From Klebsiella terrigena (lineage in GTDB: Bacteria; Pseudomonadota; Gammaproteobacteria; Enterobacterales; Enterobacteriaceae): 64,000 bases of DNA. The notes under the pieces are model-generated. The model ran no database searches, was not told where the DNA came from, and worked only from the letters and a program-made list of their open reading frames with translations. The DNA lies in NCBI RefSeq assembly GCF_006539725.1, contig NZ_BJNO01000017.1, positions 62,001 to 126,000 of the forward strand, given 5' to 3'. How positions within the stretch are numbered: the first letter of the stretch is position 1; the number at the start of each line of letters is the position of its first letter. The translations under genes were made by a program, and so were the position numbers. Below, piece after piece: positions 49,243-58,629 of this stretch.

Positions 49243-50892
49243 CTACATAAAGAACTTCACCGCCTGTTGGAAGGTGGTCCCTATTCCCCACAGCAGCGGC
49301 ACCCCTACCGCGAACCAGCTCAAGGCCATCAGCGCCCGCGACGGCCGAGGCTCCCAGCTGAGCTGCGCGTTCTCATTCACCGTATACAGCCCTTTCGCCT
49401 GCTGCTGTTGCTGGGCGGACATGGCATATTTTTGCGGTATCGGGCGGATCAGCTGGTTGCAGATCAGGCCGATAACCAGCAGCCCGGTGAGGACCATCAG
49501 CGTAATATCGTACACCCGCTGCGGAGCAAGCCCTTGGGCCAGCTGATATTCCCGTAAATAATTCACTAAAACCGGGCCGCTAATACCGGCGGCGGACCAT
49601 GCCGTCAGCAGACGCCCGTGGATCGCCCCTACCATCTGCGCGCCGAAGATATCGGCCAGATAGGCGGGGATAGTGGCAAAGCCGCCGCCGTACATCGAAA
49701 TGATAACGCACAGGGCGCAGACGAAAATGGCGACATAGCCGCCGTGGTTGATCAGCGGCAGGGAGCCGTACAGCGCGGCGCCGAGGAGAAAAATCATGGC
49801 AAAGGTCATTTTCCGGCCGCAAAGATCGGAAACCGAAGCCCAGAAGAAGCGGCCGATGATATTAAACAGGCTCAGCAGCCCGGTAAAGCCTGCTGCCATG
49901 GTGGCGATGCGCCGCAGCTGGTCGGCGTTAAGCTCGTGCCACTGCAGAGTCGTCGCCAGCAGCTTGCCGGCAAAAATCTCCTGCAGCATGGGCGAGGCCA
50001 TCCCTAAAATACCGATCCCCGCCGTCACGTTCAGCCACAGCACCAGCCACAGCAGCCAGAACTGCGGCGTGCGCCAGGCTACGCTGACGTGTACCTGAAC
50101 GGTGGAATGCGCGCTCATCACTTTAAGCGCCTTCTCCCCGGCGGGATGCCAGCCCATCGGCGGCAGACGATAGCCGAAGGTACCGCAGAGCATAAACAGG
50201 GCATAGATGGCTGACAGCGCCAGAAGGCTCTGCCAGACGCCGTTACCCGTCGCGTCGGCGAAAAAATTCATCAACGCGTTTGCCAGAGGAGCCCCCACCA
50301 GCGCGCCGCCGCCAAAGCCCATTATCGCCATGCCGGCGGCCATTCCGCGCTTATCGGGGAACCAGCGCAGCAGGGTCGAGACCGGTGAAATATAGCCCAG
50401 CCCAAGGCCGACGCCGCCAATAACCCCTGCCCCCAGCCAAAGTAGCCAGAGCTGATGAAAATAGATGGCGACGCTTGAGAGCAGCAGTCCGCCGCACCAG
50501 CATAGCGTTGCGATGAAGCTCACCAGCCGCGGCCCGACCTTTTCCAGCCAGCTTCCCCACAGCGCCGCAGAGCAGCCGAGAAAGACAAAAAACAGCGTAT
50601 AGGTCCAGCCTAGCAGCGAGATTTTCCAGTCGCATTCGCGGGTAAAAAGCTGCTGCCAGAAGGAGATCGTGACCGGGCACTGCAGCGATCCGCTGCCGCC
50701 CACCAGCTGCGACATCGGCAGCCAGAAAACGGAAAAACCGTAGGCCATCCCAATACAGAGATGCACCGCCAGCGCGGCCGGCGGCACCAGCCAGCGGTTA
50801 AATCCCGGTCGGGCGATAATGCGCGGTTTTGAAAAAAATGCGTGTTGCGAGGGTACGGATGAGGGAGCGATATTGTCATTGGTTTGCGCCAT
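49243..50892 (-). CDS. OFA-family MFS transporter
   Basis: 549 residues. N-terminal soluble arm, then LVPPAALAVHLCIGMAYGFS and FWLPMSQLVGG (OFA helix 1), GLGLGYISPVSTLLRWFPDK (the family signature in helices 4-5), VSDLCGRKMTFAMIF and the central IGRFFWASVSD. OFA proteins include the oxalate:formate antiporter and the pyruvate-responsive E. coli YhjX; the substrate here is not determinable. After the usual twelve helices comes a polar spacer (YAMSAQQQQQAKGLYTVNEN) and one more helix (LSWFAVGVPLLWGIGTTFQQ). It is on the same strand as ygeV and cynT. Confidence 0.88.
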   Translation of the reverse strand: MAQTNDNIAPSSVPSQHAFFSKPRIIARPGFNRWLVPPAALAVHLCIGMAYGFSVFWLPMSQLVGGSGSLQCPVTISFWQQLFTRECDWKISLLGWTYTLFFVFLGCSAALWGSWLEKVGPRLVSFIATLCWCGGLLLSSVAIYFHQLWLLWLGAGVIGGVGLGLGYISPVSTLLRWFPDKRGMAAGMAIMGFGGGALVGAPLANALMNFFADATGNGVWQSLLALSAIYALFMLCGTFGYRLPPMGWHPAGEKALKVMSAHSTVQVHVSVAWRTPQFWLLWLVLWLNVTAGIGILGMASPMLQEIFAGKLLATTLQWHELNADQLRRIATMAAGFTGLLSLFNIIGRFFWASVSDLCGRKMTFAMIFLLGAALYGSLPLINHGGYVAIFVCALCVIISMYGGGFATIPAYLADIFGAQMVGAIHGRLLTAWSAAGISGPVLVNYLREYQLAQGLAPQRVYDITLMVLTGLLVIGLICNQLIRPIPQKYAMSAQQQQQAKGLYTVNENAQLSWEPRPSRALMALSWFAVGVPLLWGIGTTFQQAVKFFM

Positions 50893-51165
50893 GTTCCTGT
50901 CCTTATCATGTTTGCTTACCGGCCGCCACGGCGGCCGAAGAGAACATCACAAGGCAAGAACGGTGCCATTCATCCCGTTAAGGCCATGAAATGGCGACTG
51001 AAGCGAGCAAGCACGGCGGCGGATCGCTTTAGCCATTATGCTCAAAAAACGAACAACCCCGAATTCATCAAATAGCGCCAACACAGCGGACGCCCGGTAG
51101 CGATTTTGATAACCGCTCTCTCAGAGTGATACGCGGGGCGCTTTCAGCCCCTGCGGCCGGCGCCT

Positions 51166-52953
51166 CTACAGCCCCACCAGCTCATATTTTTTGATCTTAC
51201 GATACAGGGTGGCAATGCCAATCCCGAGCTCATCTGCCGCCTGCTTTTTATTGCTGTGGCGGGTTAAGGCTTCGCGGATCATCTGCCTTTCCATCTCCTC
51301 CAGCGCCGTGACGCTCTCCTCTTCTCCCGGCATGCTCACCGGCTCGGCGGCACCAGGCTCACGCTCGGCAAGCCTGGCGCCGCTGATAATATTGGGCGGC
51401 AGAAGCGAGGCGTCGATAACCTCGCCCGAGGGCACCACGTTGACCAGATACTCCATCAGGTTGCTCAGCTCGCGAATATTTCCCGGCCAGCGGTAGCCCT
51501 TCAGCATGGCAACGACCTCCGGCGCCACGCCGGGGTAGACCAGCTCAAGGCGCCGGGTGTGCAGATGGAGAAAATAGTGGATCAGCAGCTCGATATCCTC
51601 CTGACGCTCACGCAGCGGCGGCAGTCTGAGCGGGATCACGTTGAGGCGATAGTAGAGATCTTCGCGGAATTTACCGGCCACGATAAACTGCTCGAGATTT
51701 TGGTTAGTCGCCGAAATAATGCGGATATCGACGGGCACCGGATGGCTGGCGCCGACGGGCTGGATTTCGCGCGATTCAATCGCCCGCAGCAGCTTAGCCT
51801 GCAGCGTCAGGGGCATATCACCAATCTCGTCGAGAAACAGCGTGCCGTGGTTTGCCGCCTGGATAAGCCCGGTCTTGCCGTTCACCGAGGCGCCGGTAAA
51901 CGCGCCCTTGACGTAGCCGAAGAGCTCGCTTTCCAGCAGCTGGTCAGGGATAGCGGCACAGTTAATGGCGATAAAAGGTTTGGCCTGACGATCGCTGAGC
52001 TTGTGTATCGCTCTGGCAACCACCTCTTTCCCGGTGCCGCTTTCGCCGGCAATCATGACGCTTGAGGGGCTGGGCGCGATGCGGCTGATCAGCTTTTTCA
52101 GCTGCCGCATCGGCCGACACTCTCCCACCATCTGCGCAATCTGCGCAATCTGCGGCTCTTCCACCGAGGCGCTTAAATTCGAAGAGGAGTGCGATTGATG
52201 GAAGGCCATTAAAAACAGCCACTGATCCTGAACCGCGTGCAGCTGGCCAATAATCATTTCGGTCTTGTTATCGAATGAGATCACGTGCTGCATATGACCG
52301 CGCGTGAAATTATGCTCAAAGGTCAGCGGCCTGAAATTAATCAGCTGACCGATCATATTCCCCTGGTTCGCCCCGAGAATCTTTAACGCCGTGTGATTGG
52401 CAAATTTGACCTTCTGATCGTGACCGACAACCAGAACCCCCTGGTCCATATTTTCGATCATCGTTAAAAACATTTTCTGGATATTATCGCTGCCGCCCTG
52501 ATCCTCCAGCAGTCGCGAAACAAATATCGACGAAACGTGGCGAACATAATCGGAAAACTCGCGCAGGTTGTCATTAATACGCTCCTGCTGTTCGCAGGTT
52601 AATGCCACCAGGCTAATGACCCCTACGCACTGCTCCTGATAAATAACCGGGGTTCCCAGAAAAGCTTTCTCTTTACAGCTATCTTTACTGGTACATCCCT
52701 TACACAAGGGATCGAAGCGGGAATGGGTGACCACCTTCTCTTTCTTTGTTTCAATAATGTAGCGCAAAAGTCGCGAATCTGTATTTAATTTGCGCCCCAG
52801 TGATTTGGCATATACGCCGGTCCCGGCAACCCGGCACAGCGTGTTATCAACAATTTCAACTTCGAGCTGAAGCACGCTGGATAGCATCCTCGCAAAGCGC
52901 TGGATGGTCGGCTGAATCTGCATCAAAACGGAAAATGTGTTAGAGGGCATCAT
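51166..52953 (-). CDS. ygeV: Sigma-54-dependent activator YgeV
   Basis: 595 residues from the ATG at 52953 (AAAGG upstream), close to E. coli YgeV (592). The N-terminal sensor (about 1-190, GAF-like) contains Cys84, Cys87 and Cys93 in DPLCKGCTSKDSCKEK. A PAS-like unit follows (MDQGVLVVGHDQKVKFAN). The AAA+ core has Walker A GESGTGKE near 303, the sigma-54 contact loop GAFTGA near 351 and LFLDEIGDMPL, ending in a Fis-type HTH (KKQAADELGIGIATLYRKIK). It is divergent from the ygeW operon, its likely target. The 93-bp longer frame (from 53046) has no support. Confidence 0.93.
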   Translation of the reverse strand: MMPSNTFSVLMQIQPTIQRFARMLSSVLQLEVEIVDNTLCRVAGTGVYAKSLGRKLNTDSRLLRYIIETKKEKVVTHSRFDPLCKGCTSKDSCKEKAFLGTPVIYQEQCVGVISLVALTCEQQERINDNLREFSDYVRHVSSIFVSRLLEDQGGSDNIQKMFLTMIENMDQGVLVVGHDQKVKFANHTALKILGANQGNMIGQLINFRPLTFEHNFTRGHMQHVISFDNKTEMIIGQLHAVQDQWLFLMAFHQSHSSSNLSASVEEPQIAQIAQMVGECRPMRQLKKLISRIAPSPSSVMIAGESGTGKEVVARAIHKLSDRQAKPFIAINCAAIPDQLLESELFGYVKGAFTGASVNGKTGLIQAANHGTLFLDEIGDMPLTLQAKLLRAIESREIQPVGASHPVPVDIRIISATNQNLEQFIVAGKFREDLYYRLNVIPLRLPPLRERQEDIELLIHYFLHLHTRRLELVYPGVAPEVVAMLKGYRWPGNIRELSNLMEYLVNVVPSGEVIDASLLPPNIISGARLAEREPGAAEPVSMPGEEESVTALEEMERQMIREALTRHSNKKQAADELGIGIATLYRKIKKYELVGL

Positions 52954-53106
52954 AATAGACCTTTTAATATCACTAACCAACTGAGATATCTGGGATATGT
53001 GATTGTTCTTATTCTTCGGCCATGATACTAACTCAGCCGCCAACAATATTTGACAGAGGCAGGTTTCTTTTTCACTCCTTGACGAAAATATGTAAGAAGT
53101 ATCACA

Positions 53107-53126
53107 TTTTCATATCAATATGAGAA
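53107..53126. promoter_or_regulatory. Palindrome upstream of ygeV and ygeW
   Basis: TTTTCATAT-CA-ATATGAGAA: nine-base arms with one mismatch. It is 222 bp upstream of the sigma-54-type promoter of ygeW, a usual enhancer distance, and 154 bp from the ygeV start. It is a candidate YgeV binding site or a site for another regulator. Confidence 0.45.
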
Positions 53127-53328
53127 TTGACGCGGCGTATTTATCACTTTGGTGGCTTTTTACGCTGCCGCCGGGAGTATATCGCTGCGGGGACGTAACC
53201 TGCTTTAGCCCGCATTCGAATAAGACCGTGAAGTTATTATTACCGCTGTCCACCTGAAGCTATATTTCGTGACAACCCTCGCATAATTCTCGCCACTTTT
53301 CCCCTGTTACGCCTGAGGCTGGATGAAC

Positions 53329-53344
53329 TGGCATGCTTATTGTT
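53329..53344 (+). promoter_or_regulatory. Candidate sigma-54 promoter of the ygeW operon
   Basis: TGGCATGCTTATTGTT fits TGGCAYR-N4-TTGCW with correct 10-bp spacing between GG and the -12 G; the -12 C is a T. It lies 96 bp before the ygeW ATG. The adjacent sigma-54 activator gene supports it. Confidence 0.6.
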
Positions 53345-53439
53345 AGGACAAATATAGCGCTGGCAGTCGCTATTGCGTCACCACCCTTTTCCGACCGCAC
53401 AGCAATCATTAAGCCGTCACTCACCCCAGGATTTAAAAA

Positions 53440-54627
53440 ATGAAAACTGTTAACGACCTGATTAAGGATATCAACAAGCTAGATTCGCATCTTCATCAGA
53501 AGGACTTCCTGCTGACGTGGGAGCAGTCCCCGGATGAGCTAAAACAGGTGCTGGACGTTGCGGCGGCATTAAAAACCCTGCGCGCGGAAAATATCGCCAC
53601 CAACGTATTTAACAGCGGTCTGGGCATTTCGGTTTTTCGCGACAATTCAACCCGCACGCGCTTTTCCTACGCCTCGGCGCTAAACCTGCTCGGCCTTGCG
53701 CAGCAGGACCTGGACGAGGGTAAATCGCAGATTGCCCACGGCGAAACCGTACGTGAAACCGCCAACATGATCGCCTTCTGCGCGGACGCTATCGGCATCC
53801 GCGACGACATGTACCTCGGCGCCGGCAACGCCTATATGCGCGAGGTGGGCGAAGCGCTCGACGACGGCTATCGTCAGGGCGTGCTGCCCCAGCGCCCGGC
53901 GCTTATCAACCTGCAGTGCGATATCGATCACCCCACCCAGGCCATGGCCGACCTCGCCTGGCTGCAGGAGCATTTCGGCTCGCTAGAGGAACTCAAAGGC
54001 AAAAAAGTCGCCATGACCTGGGCCTACTCTCCGAGCTACGGTAAACCGCTCTCGGTCCCGCAGGGCATCATCGGCCTGATGACCCGCTTCGGTATGGATG
54101 TCACCCTCGCCCACCCGGAAGGCTACGATCTGATCCCCGACGTTATCGAAGTGGCCAAAAACAACGCCGAGGCCTCCGGCGGCAGCTTCCGCCAGGTCAC
54201 CAGCATGGAAGAGGCCTTCAAGGATGCCGACATCGTCTACCCGAAATCCTGGGCGCCCTACAAGGTCATGGAAAAGCGCACCGAACTGCTGCGCGCTGAG
54301 GATCGCGACGGACTGAAGGCCCTGGAAGCCGCCTGCCTGGCGCAGAATGCGAATCATAAAGACTGGCACTGCACCGAAGAGATGATGGCGCAGACGAACG
54401 GCGGCGACGCGCTCTATATGCACTGTCTCCCCGCCGATATCACCGGCGTCTCCTGCGCCGAGGGCGAAGTCAGCGAAGCGGTCTTCGAAAAATACCGCAT
54501 CGCCACCTATAAAGAAGCGAGCTGGAAGCCGTACATCATCGCCTCGATGATCCTCTGCCGTAAATATGCCAAACCCGGCCTGCTGCTGGAGCAGCTGCTG
54601 GACGAAGCGCAAAAACGCGTCAAATAA
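53440..54627 (+). CDS. ygeW: YgeW, ureido transcarbamylase of purine catabolism
   Basis: 395 residues (E. coli 396), a paralogue of ornithine/aspartate carbamoyltransferases. Carbamoyl phosphate loop S70-T-R-T-R74 (RDNSTRTRFSYAS); CDIDHPTQAMADLAWLQEHF; and the HCLPADI loop. In the proposed route it works in the phosphorolytic direction, releasing carbamoyl phosphate from ureido groups of 2,3-diureidopropionate-type intermediates for YqeA. GGAT precedes the ATG 53440. First gene of an operon with ygeX, ygeY, hyuA and yqeA; a hairpin (54636-54652) lies after it. Confidence 0.95.
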   Translation: MKTVNDLIKDINKLDSHLHQKDFLLTWEQSPDELKQVLDVAAALKTLRAENIATNVFNSGLGISVFRDNSTRTRFSYASALNLLGLAQQDLDEGKSQIAHGETVRETANMIAFCADAIGIRDDMYLGAGNAYMREVGEALDDGYRQGVLPQRPALINLQCDIDHPTQAMADLAWLQEHFGSLEELKGKKVAMTWAYSPSYGKPLSVPQGIIGLMTRFGMDVTLAHPEGYDLIPDVIEVAKNNAEASGGSFRQVTSMEEAFKDADIVYPKSWAPYKVMEKRTELLRAEDRDGLKALEAACLAQNANHKDWHCTEEMMAQTNGGDALYMHCLPADITGVSCAEGEVSEAVFEKYRIATYKEASWKPYIIASMILCRKYAKPGLLLEQLLDEAQKRVK

Positions 54628-54635
54628 CCCCTCAG

Positions 54636-54652
54636 GCCGGCCGCTGGCCGGC
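54636..54652 (+). repeat. Intercistronic hairpin ygeW-ygeX
   Basis: GCCGGCC, GCT loop, GGCCGGC without T-run. More likely an mRNA-stability or processing element than a terminator. Confidence 0.55.
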
Positions 54653-54687
54653 TCTCCCCCTCACGTCATGAAGGATAAGGAAAGAGT

Positions 54688-55887
54688 ATGTCTGCTTTCT
54701 CACTGAAAATGGATATTGCCGATAATCGGTTTTTTAACGCCACGGGTTCGCCGCTTTTTTCTCGCCAGCAGGCGCAGCAGGCGCGCTGCTTCCATCAAAA
54801 AATCGCCGGCTATAAGCCCACGCCGCTGTATGCCCTCAACGACCTTGCCGCCCTCTTTGGCCTCGGCCGGATTCTGGTCAAGGATGAATCGCAGCGCTTC
54901 GGCCTGAACGCCTTCAAGATGCTCGGCGGCGCCTGGGCCATTGCGCAGCTGCTGTGCGAAAAATATCACCTGGATATCAACGAATTTTCCTTCGACACGT
55001 TCAATCCCGGCATGACGGAGAAAATGACCTTCGCGACGACCACCGACGGCAACCACGGCCGTGGCGTGGCGTGGGCCGCGCAGCAGCTGGGGCAAAACGC
55101 GGTGATCTATATGCCAAAAGGCTCGGCCCAGGAGCGCGTCGACGCCATCCGGCGGCTCGGCGCCGAGTGCATCGTCACCGAAATGAACTATGACGATACC
55201 GTGCGCTTCACCCTGCAAACGGCGCAGCAAAACGGCTGGGAGGTGGTGCAGGATACGGCCTGGGAGGGGTATACCCGCATCCCGACCTGGATTATGCAAG
55301 GCTACGCCACCCTCGCCGACGAAGCGGTCGAGCAGATCGCATCCATGGGCATTGCCCGCCCCACTCACGTGTTTCTGCAGGCCGGCGTCGGTGCCATGGC
55401 GGGAGGCGTGCTGGGCTACCTCGTGGACGCCTATGGCGCCAACAATTTGCATTCGGTGATTATCGAACCCGAGCTGGCCGACTGTATATACCGCTCCGGC
55501 GTTAAGGGCCAAATCGTCAACGTCGGCGGCGAAATGGCCACCATCATGGCCGGCCTCGCCTGCGGCGAGCCCAATCCGCTGGGCTGGGAAATTCTGCGCA
55601 ACTGCGCGACCCAGTTTATCTCCTGCCAGGACGCCGTCGCCGCCCTCGGGATGCGCGTGCTGGGTAATCCCACCGGCGGCGATCCGCGGGTGATTTCCGG
55701 CGAGTCCGGCGCCGTCGGGCTCGGAGTGCTGGCCGCCGTACATTTTCATCCCCAGCGCGAAGCGCTAATGCACAAGCTCAGGCTGGACAGCAACGCCATC
55801 GTGCTGGTCATCAGCACCGAAGGTGATACCGACGTGAAGCACTACCGGGAAGTGGTCTGGGAAGGCAAACACCCGGCAGCACGATAG
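54688..55887 (+). CDS. ygeX: 2,3-diaminopropionate ammonia-lyase YgeX
   Basis: PLP enzyme of fold type II, 399 residues (E. coli 398). It converts D- or L-2,3-diaminopropionate to pyruvate and two ammonia. The Schiff-base lysine is K77 ([14 protein letters not shown]), preceded by the invariant [12 protein letters not shown]. The glycine loop and product loops are [20 protein letters not shown] and [26 protein letters not shown] precedes the ATG at 54688. It supplies the carbon end-product (pyruvate) of the cluster. Confidence 0.96.
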   Translation: MSAFSLKMDIADNRFFNATGSPLFSRQQAQQARCFHQKIAGYKPTPLYALNDLAALFGLGRILVKDESQRFGLNAFKMLGGAWAIAQLLCEKYHLDINEFSFDTFNPGMTEKMTFATTTDGNHGRGVAWAAQQLGQNAVIYMPKGSAQERVDAIRRLGAECIVTEMNYDDTVRFTLQTAQQNGWEVVQDTAWEGYTRIPTWIMQGYATLADEAVEQIASMGIARPTHVFLQAGVGAMAGGVLGYLVDAYGANNLHSVIIEPELADCIYRSGVKGQIVNVGGEMATIMAGLACGEPNPLGWEILRNCATQFISCQDAVAALGMRVLGNPTGGDPRVISGESGAVGLGVLAAVHFHPQREALMHKLRLDSNAIVLVISTEGDTDVKHYREVVWEGKHPAAR

Positions 55888-55948
55888 GCCTCAGCATACT
55901 TTCAACTCATCCCGCGCGGCGGGAAAATCAGAACCGGAGAACCAAGCC

Positions 55949-57160
55949 ATGGCTAAGCATATTCCATTCAAACTGATCCTCGAAAAAGCTAACCACTACC
56001 AGCAGGATATGACGCGTTTTTTACGCGATATGGTGGCCATACCCAGCGAAAGCTGCGACGAGAAGCGCGTCGTCCAGCGAATTAAAAAAGAGATGGAGAA
56101 GGTGGGTTTCGACAAAGTTGAAATCGACCCTATGGGCAACATCCTCGGCTATATCGGCCACGGCCCGCGCCTGGTGGCAATGGACGCGCATATCGACACC
56201 GTGGGCATCGGCAATATCAAAAACTGGAATTTCGATCCCTATGAAGGCATGGAGACCGACGAGCTGATCGGCGGACGCGGCACCTCGGATCAGGAAGGCG
56301 GCATGGCCTCGATGGTGTATGCGGGAAAAATCATTAAGGACCTGGGCCTCGAGGATGACTATACCCTGCTGGTGACCGGCACCGTTCAGGAAGAGGACTG
56401 CGACGGCCTCTGCTGGCAGTACATCATCGAGCAGTCCGGCATTCGTCCCGAGTTCGTGGTCAGCACCGAGCCCACCGATTGCCAGATATACCGCGGCCAG
56501 CGCGGACGCATGGAAATCCGCGTCGACGTCCAGGGGATCAGCTGCCACGGCTCGGCGCCGGAGCGCGGCGATAACGCAATTTTCAAAATGGGGCCGATTC
56601 TTAACGAACTGCAGGACCTCTCCCAACGCCTGGGCAATGACGACTTCCTCGGCAAAGGCACCCTGACCGTTTCGGAAATCTTCTTTACCTCACCCAGCCG
56701 CTGCGCGGTTGCCGACAGCTGCGCCGTCTCCATCGACCGCCGCCTGACCTGGGGAGAGACCTGGGAAGGCGCGCTGGACGAGATCCGCGCCCTGCCGGCG
56801 GTACAAAAAACGGGGGCGGTGGTATCGATGTACAACTACGACCGCCCTTCCTGGACCGGCCTGGTCTATCCCACAGAGTGCTACTTCCCAACCTGGAAAG
56901 TGGAGGAGAACCACTTTACCGTCCAGGCGCTCAGCAACGCCTATGAGGGCCTGTTTGGCAAAGCGCCGGTGGTCGATAAGTGGACGTTCTCGACCAACGG
57001 CGTGTCGATTATGGGCCGTCACGGGATCCCGGTCATCGGCTTTGGCCCCGGCAAAGAGCCGGAAGCCCACGCCCCGAATGAAAAAACCTGGAAATCGCAT
57101 CTCGTGACCTGTGCCGCAATGTATGCCGCCATCCCGCTGAGCTGGCTGGCAACAGAATAG
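55949..57160 (+). CDS. ygeY: YgeY, M20-family amidohydrolase
   Basis: 403 residues, M20 peptidase fold, the YgeY group often linked to selenium-dependent Mo hydroxylase clusters. Metal ligands: [10 protein letters not shown] (His, Asp), [15 protein letters not shown] (Asp), catalytic Glu pair in [13 protein letters not shown], and [20 protein letters not shown] in the C-terminal part. It probably removes an amide or carbamoyl group from a ring-opened purine intermediate; the exact substrate is inferred from cluster work. GGAGAACC precedes the ATG. Its stop overlaps the open frame of hyuA, and the hyuA ATG is 51 bp downstream of the overlap. Confidence 0.93.
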   Translation: MAKHIPFKLILEKANHYQQDMTRFLRDMVAIPSESCDEKRVVQRIKKEMEKVGFDKVEIDPMGNILGYIGHGPRLVAMDAHIDTVGIGNIKNWNFDPYEGMETDELIGGRGTSDQEGGMASMVYAGKIIKDLGLEDDYTLLVTGTVQEEDCDGLCWQYIIEQSGIRPEFVVSTEPTDCQIYRGQRGRMEIRVDVQGISCHGSAPERGDNAIFKMGPILNELQDLSQRLGNDDFLGKGTLTVSEIFFTSPSRCAVADSCAVSIDRRLTWGETWEGALDEIRALPAVQKTGAVVSMYNYDRPSWTGLVYPTECYFPTWKVEENHFTVQALSNAYEGLFGKAPVVDKWTFSTNGVSIMGRHGIPVIGFGPGKEPEAHAPNEKTWKSHLVTCAAMYAAIPLSWLATE

Positions 57161-57210
57161 TGATTATCCGCAATACCTCCCGCCGCCAGCGACGGGAGTC
57201 TGGAGCTTTT

Positions 57211-58617
57211 ATGCGCGTACTGATTAAAAATGGCACCGTCGTCAACGCTGACGGCCAGGCAAAACAGGACCTGCTGATTGAAAACGGCTTAATCAGTCAG
57301 CTGGCGGCAGACATCACCGTGGATCAGCCCTGCGAAATCATTGACGCCGAGGGATGCTACGTGATGCCTGGGGGCGTGGACGTCCACACGCATTTTAATA
57401 TTGATACCGGACTCGCCCGCAGCTGCGATGATTTTTTCACCGGCACCCGCGCCGCCGCCTGCGGGGGCACAACGACCATTATCGATCATATGGGCTTCGG
57501 GCCAGCCGGCTGCCGTTTGCGCCATCAGCTTGAGGCCTACCACGGCTACGCCGCCTACAAAGCAACCATCGACTACAGCTTTCACGGCGTGATCCAGCAT
57601 ATCAACCACGCCATTCTTGATGAGATCCCGCTGATGGTTGAGGCGGGGATCAGCAGCTTTAAGCTCTATCTCACCTACCAGTACAAGCTTAACGATGATG
57701 AAGTTCTTCAGGCGCTAAAGCATCTGCATCACGCCGGAGCGCTCACCACCGTCCACCCGGAAAACGATGCCGTGATTGCGCAAAAGCGCGCCGAATTTCT
57801 CGCCGCCGGCAAAACCGCGCCGCGCTATCACGCCCTGAGCCGTCCGCCGGAGTGCGAGGCCGAAGCCATCGCCAGGATGATCAACCTGGCCCAGCTTGCC
57901 GGCAACGCCCCGCTGTATATCGTGCACCTTTCTAACGGGCTGGGGCTCGATTATCTGCGCCTTGCCCAGGCGCGCCGGCAGCCGGTTTGGGTCGAAACCT
58001 GCCCGCAGTATCTGCTGCTCGACGAGCGCTGCTACGAGCGCGACGACGCGCTGCAGTTTCTGCTCAGTCCGCCGCTGCGTAATGCCCGCCACAACGACGC
58101 GCTGTGGTGCGGCATCGCCGATGGCGCCATTGACGTGGTGGCAACCGACCACTGCGCCTTCTCCATGGCCCAGCGACAGCAGCTATCCGGCGGCGACTTC
58201 AGCCGCTGTCCCAACGGCCTGCCGGGAGTAGAGAACCGCCTGCTGCTGCTGTTTTCGCACGGCGTGATGAGCGGCAGGATCTCGCCGGAGCGCTTCGTAT
58301 CGCTCGTCAGCGCCACTCCGGCCAGGCTGTTTGGCCTCTGGCCGCGAAAAGGCGTGCTGGCACCCGGCGCGGATGCCGATGTGGTCATTATCGATCCGCG
58401 ACGAACCACCACCATCCGCCACGAGCAGCTCCACGACAACACCGACTACTCGCCGTGGGAGGGGTTTATCTGCCAGGGCGCCATCCGCCAAACGCTGTCT
58501 CATGGCCGGGTCATTTTCAGCCACGGCACCTTTACCGGCAGCGCCGGACAAGGCCGATTTATACGCCGTAACCCTTTTTCAGCCGCGCCGGATTTCACGC
58601 GCGGCGCACGCTTTTAA
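57211..58617 (+). CDS. hyuA: D-hydantoinase/dihydropyrimidinase HyuA
   Basis: 468 residues, amidohydrolase superfamily. GGVDVHTHFNIDTG gives the first two metal His; the carboxylated Lys is in GISSFKLYLTYQYK; further ligands are in TTVHPENDAV, YIVHLSNGLG and VVATDHCAFS. The start at 57211 (MRVLIKNGTVVNADGQAKQD) follows TGGAGCTTTT; an in-frame upstream opening from 57160 is part of the ygeY tail. E. coli HyuA (YgeZ) opens hydantoin rings, and in this cluster should open a hydantoin- or dihydropyrimidine-like intermediate. Operon with yqeA 12 bp downstream. Confidence 0.93.
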   Translation: MRVLIKNGTVVNADGQAKQDLLIENGLISQLAADITVDQPCEIIDAEGCYVMPGGVDVHTHFNIDTGLARSCDDFFTGTRAAACGGTTTIIDHMGFGPAGCRLRHQLEAYHGYAAYKATIDYSFHGVIQHINHAILDEIPLMVEAGISSFKLYLTYQYKLNDDEVLQALKHLHHAGALTTVHPENDAVIAQKRAEFLAAGKTAPRYHALSRPPECEAEAIARMINLAQLAGNAPLYIVHLSNGLGLDYLRLAQARRQPVWVETCPQYLLLDERCYERDDALQFLLSPPLRNARHNDALWCGIADGAIDVVATDHCAFSMAQRQQLSGGDFSRCPNGLPGVENRLLLLFSHGVMSGRISPERFVSLVSATPARLFGLWPRKGVLAPGADADVVIIDPRRTTTIRHEQLHDNTDYSPWEGFICQGAIRQTLSHGRVIFSHGTFTGSAGQGRFIRRNPFSAAPDFTRGARF

Positions 58618-58629
58618 AGAGAGGAACTG

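Noticed and set aside
53361..53376. TGGCAG...TTGC sequence before ygeW as a second sigma-54 promoter
   Set aside because: Spacing between GG and GC is 11 instead of 10.
54700..55749. 349-codon open frame antisense to ygeX
   Set aside because: Long only because of the GC-rich codon pattern of ygeX; composition rich in H, G and A typical of antisense shadows and no ribosome site.
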